DNA from: Kitasatospora cinereorecta
GTDB taxonomy: Bacteria; Actinomycetota; Actinomycetes; Streptomycetales; Streptomycetaceae
Direction of reading: 5' to 3'
DNA: 64,000 nt
Assembly: GCF_024172095.1 (NCBI RefSeq)
Contig: NZ_JAMZDX010000009.1
Span: 248,001-312,000 of the forward strand
The notes beneath the pieces were generated by a model. It was not told the DNA's origin, made no database searches, and worked only from the letters and a program-made list of their open reading frames with translations. The translations under genes and the position numbers were made by a program. Position 1 is the stretch's first letter. Each line of letters begins with the position of its first letter. This document shows, piece after piece, positions 34,081 through 42,753 of the stretch.

Positions 34081-34098
34081 ACCGCCAGGTATGGGGCT

Positions 34099-34132
34099 GG
34101 GGCCCACTCCCGTGTTGCGGGGAGTGGGCCCC
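34099..34132. terminator. Strong bidirectional terminator
   Basis: GGGGCCCACTCCC (34099-34111) pairs perfectly with GGGAGTGGGCCCC (34120-34132) across an 8-base loop, between convergent genes. Confidence 0.9.
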
Positions 34133-34141
34133 GCGACTGGC

Positions 34142-35269
34142 TCAGTGGGTGTTCAGCCAGTTGATGACACCGGCAGCGTCGGAGCCGTGGTTCGAAGAGA
34201 ACAGGTAGTTGTCGGTCCAGTTGCCGTTCGAGTCTGCGTGGCGGTGGCTGTTTGTCCCGATGATCTGAGAGTTGCCGCCGAGGTCGGTCACGATGGGTCC
34301 GCCGCTGGAGCCGTGTCCCATGTCGCAGTTCATCTGGAGTCGGTCATCCAGCGGGTTCCAGTTGCCGGCGTCGGTAACGTTCCCGTGGCAGTACATCATC
34401 TGTTCGCCGTCATGGACGTCGGCGCCGCTGCGGTTGTAGGCGTCTACGGGGTAGCCCAGCGAAGTGACTCCGGAGAAGTCGGTGTCGCCGTTGAACCGGT
34501 ATCCGTAGGCGCCGATCCAGTCCTGAAGGTTCCCGTAGTCGGCGCTCGGGTTGGCTATGCCGCCGCCCATGTCACCCCAGGTGCTGTCGGAGTCGTTGGC
34601 CCAGTCCGATGAGACGATGACCTTGCCGAGTACCCACCATCCGTAGATTGCCTTGTGATCGTAGCCGGGAATGAAGATAAAGTTCTTGTAGAACGTTCCG
34701 CCCTTGCCCTGGTGAAGGCAGTGGCCGGCGGTCCACACCGAGTTCTTGTTCGGCGCGACGATGGCTGCTGCCGTGCAGCTCCCTTGGCGTCCATCCGAGG
34801 TGTAGAAGAGCAGCTTGCCCGCGATAGCGGTCTGCCAGGTCGGGATGTTCGATGCGAGCTCGGAGTGGGAGGTGTCGCCGATCGTGGGACCGGCCCCCGC
34901 GGCAGCGAGCGAGGCAGGTGTTGCGGTCTTCTGTAGCCGGAGGGGCGCGACGGCATCGGCCGAGAGCGGCGCGAGGCTCTTCGCGGTACGCCCGTTGCCG
35001 GCGGAGCCGGCCGTCTCGTGCGCCTTCCTGATGCTGGCGTCGGTGATATCAGGACTTGGGAGCGGGTTCGCCAGGGCACTGGCAATCCGCTCAGGCGTCC
35101 AGTGCGAGCGGACTTCGGCGTCCGACTGTGTGATCTGCATGTATGTCAATCCGTCAGGGGTTGTTCCGATGACAGGCTGCGGCTCTGCGGGGGTTGCCTG
35201 GGCGAGGCCGGCGCCGGAAAGGGCGAGCAGTGCTGCCGTCGCCGCCACGATGGCTCGTCGAAGTATCAA
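34142..35269 (-). CDS. Secreted V8-like serine protease
   Basis: This 375-residue preproprotein starts at TTG with GGAG five bases upstream (no ATG or GTG has a site). The signal peptide is LRRAIVAATAALLALSGAGL, followed by a propeptide (to about residue 140; ITQSDAEVRSHWTPERIASA). The catalytic domain has WTAGHC (His183), DMGGGIAN (likely Asp233) and DMGHGSSGGP (Ser322), the order of the chymotrypsin/V8 fold. It should be an extracellular protease, activated by propeptide removal. Transcription is from its own promoter. A 35-base piece of its coding sequence recurs at 57368-57402 (see findings). Confidence 0.85.
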   Translation of the reverse strand: MILRRAIVAATAALLALSGAGLAQATPAEPQPVIGTTPDGLTYMQITQSDAEVRSHWTPERIASALANPLPSPDITDASIRKAHETAGSAGNGRTAKSLAPLSADAVAPLRLQKTATPASLAAAGAGPTIGDTSHSELASNIPTWQTAIAGKLLFYTSDGRQGSCTAAAIVAPNKNSVWTAGHCLHQGKGGTFYKNFIFIPGYDHKAIYGWWVLGKVIVSSDWANDSDSTWGDMGGGIANPSADYGNLQDWIGAYGYRFNGDTDFSGVTSLGYPVDAYNRSGADVHDGEQMMYCHGNVTDAGNWNPLDDRLQMNCDMGHGSSGGPIVTDLGGNSQIIGTNSHRHADSNGNWTDNYLFSSNHGSDAAGVINWLNTH

Positions 35270-35522
35270 CTCAACTCCGTAGTGCGGGAGTCCGTGAGTG
35301 GCCTGTGCACTCAGTGGGCGGACAGTCGCAGAACGTACGAGCATCTCGCCAGCATGTTCGATCGAACACGGAGTTGTGGCTTGGACGGAGCATCGTTCGT
35401 CTGGAAACCGATTGGCGATTTCACAGGATGCCGCCGCAATCGGGACCTTCCGCGTGTCCTGGCGCGTAGCAGCACCTATCCCCGCACATCAGCTCGCAGA
35501 TCTCGACCAGGGACGCCGATGG

Positions 35523-36025
35523 ATGCGGCGCGGCCACTGGGGCGCGGTGCCGGTGATGACCTGCTTGCTGTACACGCTGGTCTTCGTGCCCGCCGCGGTG
35601 GCCCTGCGGCAGGGCGACGGCGCCGCTGAGGGAGGTCTCCGCTTTTTCGGCCGCGGCCGGCTCGCCACCCTTGGCGGGTCACCCTCCCGCTCACCCGGCC
35701 CGCGCCGGCCGGATTCTGCCTGCCCGCCCTCGTGCTGGTAGCGCTGGCCCTGCCGCTCGCTGGGCCGGCCGCCGGGCGCGTCACCCGGCGCGGCGCCCCC
35801 ACCCCGCGCCCCACCGCCCGTTCTGCTCGGCGGCTGGACAGTCCCGGCGCTCGGTGCCCTGGTCGTCCTGGTCGGCGTCTCGCTCGGGGTGCCGCTGTGC
35901 GCGCCGGCGTACTGGCTGATCAAGGGCAGCTCCACCACCCTGCCCTCCGCCTCCGTCTTCGGCGCCACCCTCGGGTATGCCCTTGGCTCCGCCGTCCCCG
36001 ACGCCCCTGTACGGCCGGACGCGCG
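35523..36025 (+). pseudogene. Fragmented multi-span membrane protein
   Basis: Membrane-like segments occur in successive frames: MRRGHWGAVPVMTCLLYTLV then FVPAAVALRQGDG; next frame VTLPLTRPARAGFCLPALVL followed by VALALPLAGPAAG; back in the first frame LLGGWTVPALGALVVLVGVS, then LGVPLCAPAYWLIKGSSTTL and FGATLGYALGSAVPDAP. Together they read as one polytopic protein with at least two frameshifts. AGGGA precedes the first ATG. The family is not recognised. Alternatively one or more of the pieces is a chance frame, which high-GC DNA often produces. Confidence 0.4.
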
Positions 36026-36115
36026 GCACCCGGCCGCCACCCGCCGACAACGCGCGTCGGTGCCCGTCAGCCTCACAATGGCGGGCGGCGGAGGCGGCTG
36101 GAGGTTGACTGGGGG

Positions 36116-36382
36116 TCACCCCTGGGAGAAGGGCGCAGGAGCCGCCCACGGGGCCGGCGAGCCGGCCGACGATGAGCAGGGGCAGGTGCAGCGCCCCGCT
36201 GGCAGGGGCTTCAGTGCCCAGGCGGCCGCTGTCGCCGAGCCCAGGTCGCAGCGCGTCGCGGGCGTGGGGGTCGACCACGTGTGGCGTGTCGCCCAGGGAG
36301 CGGGCCTGACGGCGGATCCGGGCGTCCGGCGGGCCCGGACGGGCTCCTGCCCGGTCGTGGTCACGTGGGTCGGAATGCTCAT
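36116..36382 (-). CDS. Doubtful small ORF with strong ribosome site
   Basis: ATG at 36382 follows GGAGGGCGGC at ideal spacing and reads MSIPTHVTTTGQEPVRARRT. The remaining residues are Pro/Arg/Thr/Cys-rich and not clearly coding; the neighbouring frame (IRRQARSLGDTPHVVDPHAR) looks better, so a frameshift is possible. The bases around it, 36026-36667, otherwise show no gene and must hold the promoter of the NodB-type lipoprotein gene. Confidence 0.2.
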   Translation of the reverse strand: MSIPTHVTTTGQEPVRARRTPGSAVRPAPWATRHTWSTPTPATRCDLGSATAAAWALKPLPAGRCTCPCSSSAGSPAPWAAPAPFSQG

Positions 36383-36667
36383 GCCGCCCTCCGAAAGCCG
36401 TTGGCCTGGTGCCGGTCGCGAACGTGGACGTCCACCGGACGCCGGCGTGTTCGGCCGGGACCTCGGTGGGACGGCCGATCAGGTCGTCCGGCCGTCCTGT
36501 CGTCCACGCTAGTGGCGGCGAATCGGCCGACCGTGGTACCGCGGGCGCGACCCCGGCGGTGGAGCGGCACCTCGGTACTACGCCGGACGGGGGAGCGGGG
36601 CGCCGTAGTTGCCCGCAGACAACCGGCGTCGCGTTGCGTCCGCCGGAATATGGCATAGCTTCCGCAT

Positions 36668-37465
36668 GTGACATCTGTCGACCGGCGCAGCGTTCTCCGT
36701 GCAGCTGCCCTCGGCGCCGGCGCCGCGGCCGTCGCAGCCTGCGGCGCCGATGTTCGGCCGCCCGTACCCGGCGTCGTCGTCCCGCCGTCGTCGGAGCCCC
36801 CCACCCCCACCGCCCGCTCCGCCGACCCCTCCGCGGGCGGGCCGCTTGTGCCGCTGCCGGCCGGTCTGCCGTTCCAGCTCACCTCCGGCCCGCCCGACCG
36901 GGACCGGGTGGCCCTCACCTTCCACGGCCAGGGGAGTCCGGAGATCGCGACCGCGCTGCTCGGCGAGGTGGCCTCGGCGGGTGCCCGGATCACCGTGCTG
37001 GCGGTGGGGACCTGGCTGGACGAGCAGCCGCAGCTCGCCCGCCGGATCCTCGACGGCGGCCACGAGCTGGGGAACCACACCCTGAACCACGGCGACATGT
37101 CGGCGCTGGACCCGGAGCGGGCCTACGCCGAGATCGCCGGCTGCGCGGAGCGGCTGGAGAGGCTCACCGGGTCGAAGGGCCGCTGGTTCCGCCCCTCCCG
37201 CGCCCGCGACTGCACCCCCACGGTCGCCGCCCAGGCCCTCCGGGCCGGCTACGAGCACTGCCTCGGCTACGACCTGGACTCGCGCGACTTCACCGACCCC
37301 GGCGCGTCCGCCGTCCGCGACACCGTGCTGGGCCGGGTCCGGCCCGGCTCGATCGTGAGCCTGCACTTCGGGCATCAGGGGACGGTCGCGGCGCTTCCCG
37401 CCATTCTCGACGGACTGACCGCGCGCAACCTGCGCCCGGTCACGGCAACGGAGTTGTTCAGCTGA
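36668..37465 (+). CDS. NodB/polysaccharide deacetylase-like lipoprotein with altered motif 1
   Basis: This 265-residue protein starts at GTG. The N terminus DRRSVLRAAALGAGAAAVAA ends in a Cys (VAAC, Cys25), a twin-arginine-like lipobox. A Pro/Ser linker leads to the NodB fold: VALTFHGQGSPEIATALLGE (motif 1, normally TFDDG), GHELGNHTLNHGDMSAL (motif 2, HTxxH intact), WFRPSRARDCTPTVAAQALR (motif 3), CLGYDLDSRDFTDPG, SLHFGHQGTVAALPAIL (motif 5). The catalytic Asp of motif 1 is replaced by His, so chemistry may differ or be lost. Its stop overlaps the start of the YVTN lipoprotein gene, so the two are co-translated and probably act together outside the membrane. Confidence 0.85.
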   Translation: MTSVDRRSVLRAAALGAGAAAVAACGADVRPPVPGVVVPPSSEPPTPTARSADPSAGGPLVPLPAGLPFQLTSGPPDRDRVALTFHGQGSPEIATALLGEVASAGARITVLAVGTWLDEQPQLARRILDGGHELGNHTLNHGDMSALDPERAYAEIAGCAERLERLTGSKGRWFRPSRARDCTPTVAAQALRAGYEHCLGYDLDSRDFTDPGASAVRDTVLGRVRPGSIVSLHFGHQGTVAALPAILDGLTARNLRPVTATELFS

Positions 37466-38706
37466 TGGCCATCACCCAGCATGCCCGCGCAGGGAAGACC
37501 CTGGCGGCCCTGTCCCTGGCGGCGTGCTGCGCGCTCGCCCCGGCCGCCTGCGGCGCGCCGCCGGCCGCACCGTCCGGGGCGCCCTCCGTCGCCGGGGCGC
37601 CCTCCGCCCCCGAGGGGTCCGCCGGGGGCTCGGCGGCCGGGTCGCCCACCGGGTCGCCTGCCGCCGCGGCGCCCGCCGGACTTCCCGGCATGCCGGCGCC
37701 GCTGGACCCCGGCGACCTGTACGCCGCCGACCGCCCGGGCCTGCTGTCACCCGTCGTGCAGTCCTTCCCGTCCAGGGTCTACGTGCCCAACACCGAGTCC
37801 GACACCGTCAGCGTGATCGACCCGGCGACGTACCAGGTGGTCGAAACCCTGCACGTCGGACGGCAGCCGCAGCACGTCGTGCCGTCCTGGGACCTCAGGA
37901 CCCTGTGGGTCAACAACGACCTCGGCAACAGCCTCACCCCGATCGACCCGGCCACCGGAGCGGCCGGCCGGCCGGTCGACGTGCACGACCCGTACAACCT
38001 GTACTTCACACCGGACGGCAAGTACGCCGTCGTGATGGCCTCCAAGGACCGGCAGCTGGTCTTCAGGGACGCCCACACCATGGCGGTCGTCAAGTCCGTC
38101 CCGGTGGATTGCGCGGGCGTCAACCACGCCGATTTCTCTCCGGACGGCCGCTACTTCGTGGTGTCCTGCGAGTTCTCCGGCGACCTGCTCAAGGTGGACA
38201 CCGCCTCGATGACGGTCCTCGCCGAGCAGAAGCTCCCGATGGACGGTGCCATGCCGCAGGACGTCAAGATCGCACCGGACGGCCGCACCTGGTACATCGC
38301 CGACATGATGGCCAACGGCCTGTGGGTGCTGAACGGCGACACCTTCGCCACCCCGACCCTGCTGCCCACCGGCAAGGGCGCGCACGGACTGTACGTCAGC
38401 CGGGACTCCAAGAAGATGTACGTCTCCAACCGGGGCGAGGGCTCCATCTCGCTCCTCGACTTCGCCACGGGCACGGCCGATGTGAAGTGGCGGATCCCCG
38501 GCGGCGGCAGCCCCGACATGGGCGGGGTCTCGGCCGACGGCAAGGTGCTGTGGCTCAGCGGCCGCTACAACGCCGAGGTGTACGCGCTGTCGACCGACGA
38601 CGGGCACCTGCTGGCCAGGATCCCGGTCGGCTCCGGCCCGCACGGGCTGTGCGTGTACCCGCAGCCGGGGCGCTACTCCCTGGGCCACACCGGCGTCTTC
38701 CGCTGA
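37465..38706 (+). CDS. YVTN-type beta-propeller lipoprotein
   Basis: This 413-residue protein starts at the ATG sharing one base with the previous TGA (TGATG), a translational coupling. The lipobox is LAPAACGAP. A low-complexity Ala/Gly/Pro/Ser linker (about 30-75) leads to a seven-bladed YVTN propeller: RVYVPNTESDTVSVIDPATY, VVETLHVGRQPQHVVPSWDL, YNLYFTPDGKYAVVMASKDR, NHADFSPDGRYFVVSCEFSG, GAHGLYVSRDSKKMYVSNRG and ARIPVGSGPHGLCVYPQPGR. Such propellers bind sugars, proteins or metals outside the cell. Pairing with a NodB-like lipoprotein suggests a two-part surface complex. Confidence 0.9.
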   Translation: MAITQHARAGKTLAALSLAACCALAPAACGAPPAAPSGAPSVAGAPSAPEGSAGGSAAGSPTGSPAAAAPAGLPGMPAPLDPGDLYAADRPGLLSPVVQSFPSRVYVPNTESDTVSVIDPATYQVVETLHVGRQPQHVVPSWDLRTLWVNNDLGNSLTPIDPATGAAGRPVDVHDPYNLYFTPDGKYAVVMASKDRQLVFRDAHTMAVVKSVPVDCAGVNHADFSPDGRYFVVSCEFSGDLLKVDTASMTVLAEQKLPMDGAMPQDVKIAPDGRTWYIADMMANGLWVLNGDTFATPTLLPTGKGAHGLYVSRDSKKMYVSNRGEGSISLLDFATGTADVKWRIPGGGSPDMGGVSADGKVLWLSGRYNAEVYALSTDDGHLLARIPVGSGPHGLCVYPQPGRYSLGHTGVFR

Positions 38707-38869
38707 CCCGGGCCGGCACCCGAGGCCGTCACCCCGAGGGGATCACGAAGGTCGACGAACCCATCCGCCACCGGCCCCGGCCGCCCGCCCGCCGTGGCGG
38801 GGCGGCTGGTGGGGTCTCAGTGTCGGCGGAATGCAAGGACGCCCCGCGTCGCTTCGCTGCGTGGGACCG

Positions 38870-39694
38870 CTACGCGGTGGCCCCGGCGACGGTCGAGCGC
38901 CGCAGTCCGCGCAGGGTGGCGTAGGCGGCCACGACGAGTACGGGGACGGGTAGCAGGGTGAGGGTGACATCGTCCAGGCCGCGGGAGCCGAGCAGCACGC
39001 CGACCAGCAGCGAGAGCACCAGGTTGTTGCCCGCGTGGGCCAGCGCGGCCGGCCAGATGCTGCCGCTGCGAGCGCGCAGCCAGGCGAGCAGGTACTCCTG
39101 GCAGAGCATGGAGGCCGTCCACGCCAGCAGCCCGGCGGCCAGGTGGGGGAAGTGCAGGTAGCCGAGCAGCGCCAGTGGGTAGTGCCAGCCGGCCCAGATC
39201 AGTCCGGTGAGCAGGACCGACAGCAGCGGCCGGTCGGGCAGCAGCCGCAACCGCAGGTAGCCGGTCCATCCGAACTCCTCGCCCCAGTAGAGCGGTGTCA
39301 GCACGCCGGCCAGCACGGTCAGCAGCAGCGGGACCGACCAGCCCGGCAAACCCGGTGCCAGGTCGGCCAGTCGGCCGAGGTCCGGACGGAGTCCGAGCAG
39401 TGCGGCCAGTCCGAGGGCCGCACCGGCGAGCAGCAGCGGGGTGAGCCAGGCGGCCAGGTAGTAGGGCCAGGCCCGGCGCAGCCGTAGGGCCAGCCCGGCG
39501 TCCCGGAAGCCCTCGTGGGTGACCCAGCGGCGTACCACCACCGCGGCGACGGCCGGCAGTACGGCGAACGGCAGTTGGGCCAGCGGGTTCACCAGGGAGA
39601 GCCGCAGTATCAGCCGGGCCAGCAGCAGCCAGGCCCAGCCACCGCCGAAGGTGATGGCCAGGAACACGGCCACACCCTTGGTGCGAGAGTTCAT
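38870..39694 (-). CDS. CPBP (CAAX/Abi) intramembrane metalloprotease
   Basis: This 274-residue protein with about eight membrane segments has all CPBP motifs: WGEEFGWTGYLRLRL (Glu139, Glu140, with Arg following), WAGWHYPLALLGYLHFPHLA (His171) and IWPAALAHAGNN (His220). These form the intramembrane active site of type II CAAX prenyl protease-like enzymes. In bacteria they process peptides or give self-protection against bacteriocins. It is divergent from a two-component system, with a 16-bp palindrome in the gap, so control by that system is plausible. The start MNSRTKGVAVFLAITFGGGW follows AAGGA. Confidence 0.9.
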   Translation of the reverse strand: MNSRTKGVAVFLAITFGGGWAWLLLARLILRLSLVNPLAQLPFAVLPAVAAVVVRRWVTHEGFRDAGLALRLRRAWPYYLAAWLTPLLLAGAALGLAALLGLRPDLGRLADLAPGLPGWSVPLLLTVLAGVLTPLYWGEEFGWTGYLRLRLLPDRPLLSVLLTGLIWAGWHYPLALLGYLHFPHLAAGLLAWTASMLCQEYLLAWLRARSGSIWPAALAHAGNNLVLSLLVGVLLGSRGLDDVTLTLLPVPVLVVAAYATLRGLRRSTVAGATA

Positions 39695-39779
39695 CGAGCT
39701 GTCCTTCCGTCAGGTCGTTTCGGCACGATCCTGGTTCGCGAACGCGCGGACGACATCACGGAATGGCGGGAGAATCCGG

Positions 39780-39795
39780 TCCCCCGATCGGGGGA
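39780..39795. promoter_or_regulatory. Perfect 16-bp palindrome between CPBP protease and sensor kinase
   Basis: TCCCCCGATCGGGGGA, with TTCGCGAA at 39735-39742. Both sit in the 136-base divergent gap, as expected for sites bound by the adjacent response regulator or another dimeric factor. Confidence 0.5.
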
Positions 39796-39830
39796 GGTGT
39801 GCTGCCCGGGCCGCGACGATACTGGCTTTC

Positions 39831-41087
39831 ATGGTGAGGGGAATCCGTATTCCAGGGGTGGGGGCGCTGCTGCACGGCACCTGCACGGGAGCACTGTTCG
39901 CGATGGTCGCCGTGCCGGCGGGCATTCCGCTGATGATTCCGGCGCTGGTTCCGGTCCTGGCCTGGCACCACGGGCCGGACGCCGTGAAGGCGCTGGTCCT
40001 CCTTGTGTCGTGGGCGGTGCTCCTCGGTGTGCTCGGACTGGCCGACACCACGCGGCGGGTGCTGATCGGGGCCGGGCGGCGGCTGCTGGGTGTGCCGCTG
40101 CCGCCCCCGGCGGGCCGGCCGCGCGGGGCGAACCGCTGGCGCACCCCGCTCTGGGTGCTGCTGCACACTGCGCTGGGCTGGGCGACCGCCCTGCCGGCCG
40201 GGATGCTGCTGCTGGCCGGACTGGTGCCGGTCGGCGTCTGGCTCGACCTGCTGGGCAAGCCGGTCAGCAGCGAGCGACTGGTCTGGTTCGGCCTGGTGGT
40301 GCGGGTGCACCAGGGCTGGCCGGGGGCCTGGGTCTGGGCCGTGGCCGCGGGCTGCGTCTCGCTGGCCCTGGTGGTCTGCGCCGTTTCGGCGGCGGTGCTG
40401 CGGCTGCTGGCACCTCGGTTGCTCGGGCCCTCGGCGGCGGAGCGGCTGGCCGCGGCGGAGCAGCGGGAGCTGTTGCTGGCCGGCCGCAACCGCCTGGCGC
40501 AGGAACTGCACGACTCGATCGGCCACACCCTGACCGCCGCGACCATCCAGGCGGCGGTGGCCGGTGAACTCATGTCGGCGGATCCGGCGGCGGCGCGGGC
40601 GGCGATGCTCGGCATCGAGCAGTCGGCGCGTACCGCATTGGACGATCTGGACTACGTGCTGGGCGTGCTGCGGGCCGAGGCCGCCGGGACGGCGCCGGCG
40701 CGCGGGCTGGCCGACCTGCCCGCGCTGCTGGACCGGTTGCGCCACACCGGAGTCGTGGTGGAGTCGGAACTGTCGGGGGAGTGGGCGCAGTTGCCGTCGA
40801 CCTTGTCCCGCGAGGCGTACCGGATCCTGCAGGAGGGCCTGACCAACGCGCTGCGGCACGGCGGCGGCGGACCGATCGCGGTGCGGGTGGCGGCCGGGCG
40901 AGCCGAGTTGGAGCTGACCGTGGTCAACTCGCCCTCCGGCACACGTGGCCCGAGCGGCCGACGCGAGAGACGTGGCCTGATCGGGCTGCGGGAGCGGGTG
41001 CGGCTGCTGCAGGGCGAGGTGACGGCCGGCCCGCACGGTTCGCAGTGGCGGCTGGCGGTCCGGCTGCCGGTACGGTGGTCGGCGTGA
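39831..41087 (+). CDS. Sensor histidine kinase (HisKA_3, NarL-partner type)
   Basis: This 418-residue protein has about four to five N-terminal membrane segments (to residue 190). The dimerisation and phosphoacceptor helix follows (RNRLAQELHDSIGHTLTAAT, His227), and the HATPase part includes REAYRILQEGLTNALRHGGG and RRGLIGLRERVRLLQGEV. It should autophosphorylate and pass phosphate to the response regulator encoded next, whose GTG overlaps its TGA by three bases. The ATG at 39831 has no clear Shine-Dalgarno, so a leaderless transcript is possible. Signal unknown; the divergent CPBP protease and downstream ABC exporter are possible targets. Confidence 0.9.
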   Translation: MVRGIRIPGVGALLHGTCTGALFAMVAVPAGIPLMIPALVPVLAWHHGPDAVKALVLLVSWAVLLGVLGLADTTRRVLIGAGRRLLGVPLPPPAGRPRGANRWRTPLWVLLHTALGWATALPAGMLLLAGLVPVGVWLDLLGKPVSSERLVWFGLVVRVHQGWPGAWVWAVAAGCVSLALVVCAVSAAVLRLLAPRLLGPSAAERLAAAEQRELLLAGRNRLAQELHDSIGHTLTAATIQAAVAGELMSADPAAARAAMLGIEQSARTALDDLDYVLGVLRAEAAGTAPARGLADLPALLDRLRHTGVVVESELSGEWAQLPSTLSREAYRILQEGLTNALRHGGGGPIAVRVAAGRAELELTVVNSPSGTRGPSGRRERRGLIGLRERVRLLQGEVTAGPHGSQWRLAVRLPVRWSA

Positions 41088-41755
41088 CCGATCGCCCCGT
41101 CTCCCTGCTGATCGCCGACGACGACGAGGTGACCCGCAGCGGGCTGGGCACCCTGCTGGCCGCCCAGCCCGGCATCACCGTGGCAGGCTCGGCGTCCGAC
41201 GGGGTCGAGGCCGTCGAGCTGGCCCGACTACTGTGCCCCGACGTGGTCCTGATGGATGTTCGGATGCCACGCCGGAACGGCATCGAGGCCACCCGGCTGC
41301 TGCTCAGGGCCGACGGCGCGGTGCCGAAGGTTGTGGTGATCACCACGTTCGAGAACGACGACTACGTCACCGCCGCGCTGAGTGCCGGGGCGAGCGGCTT
41401 CGTTCTCAAGCGGCTACCGGTTCCGCAGATCGCCGAGGCGATTCGGGTGGTCGCCGCCGGCGAGGCGATCCTCTTCCCGGCAGCGCTGCGGCGCATGGTC
41501 ACCGCCCGCCCGCTCTCCTCGGCCGACGCCCTGCCGCGGGCGACGCTCACCGGCCGGGAGGAGGAGGTGCTGCGGTTGATGGCCACCGGGCTGTCCAACC
41601 CGGAGATCGCGCAGCGCCTGGTGGTGAGCATGGAGACCGTCAAGACACATGTCGGGAACGTACTCGCGAAGTTGGGGGCGCAGAACCGCACCCACGCCGT
41701 GGTGCTGGCGTACGAGTCGGGCTTCGTGGTGCCGGGGCTCGCGGACCGGCTCTGA
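41084..41755 (+). CDS. NarL/LuxR-type response regulator
   Basis: This 223-residue protein has a receiver domain (SLLIADDDEVTRSGLGTLLA, phosphoacceptor Asp58 in DVVLMDVRMP, KVVVITTFENDDYVTAALSA with Thr, conserved Lys in SGFVLKRLP) and a C-terminal LuxR helix-turn-helix (LTGREEEVLRLMATGLSNPE, IAQRLVVSMETVKTHVGNVL). It is the partner of the kinase with which it overlaps (GTGA). It should bind inverted repeats as a dimer; the 16-bp palindrome upstream of the kinase gene is a candidate site. Confidence 0.95.
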   Translation: MTDRPVSLLIADDDEVTRSGLGTLLAAQPGITVAGSASDGVEAVELARLLCPDVVLMDVRMPRRNGIEATRLLLRADGAVPKVVVITTFENDDYVTAALSAGASGFVLKRLPVPQIAEAIRVVAAGEAILFPAALRRMVTARPLSSADALPRATLTGREEEVLRLMATGLSNPEIAQRLVVSMETVKTHVGNVLAKLGAQNRTHAVVLAYESGFVVPGLADRL

Positions 41756-42007
41756 CGGCGACCGCGCGAAGCGGCTCCGATCAGTACTCCGGATCACCGG
41801 CGTAACCGGCCCACGGTCGGCAACGGATGTTCCGCAAGTCTCCGCAGGGGACGTGATCGTGAGGCATGATCGGATACGAACTCTCGTGGCGGAGCCGGTG
41901 GCGCCGCTCCCAAGAAGGGCACCTCTGCAGATCAACGCGTGCGCCACCGTCGTCGCTCGCCCGGTGCGCTCGCGAGCCTGTCTGTCCTGCGAAGTGGATC
42001 ACGAACC

Positions 42008-42751
<744 letters not shown>

Positions 42752-42753
42752 CC

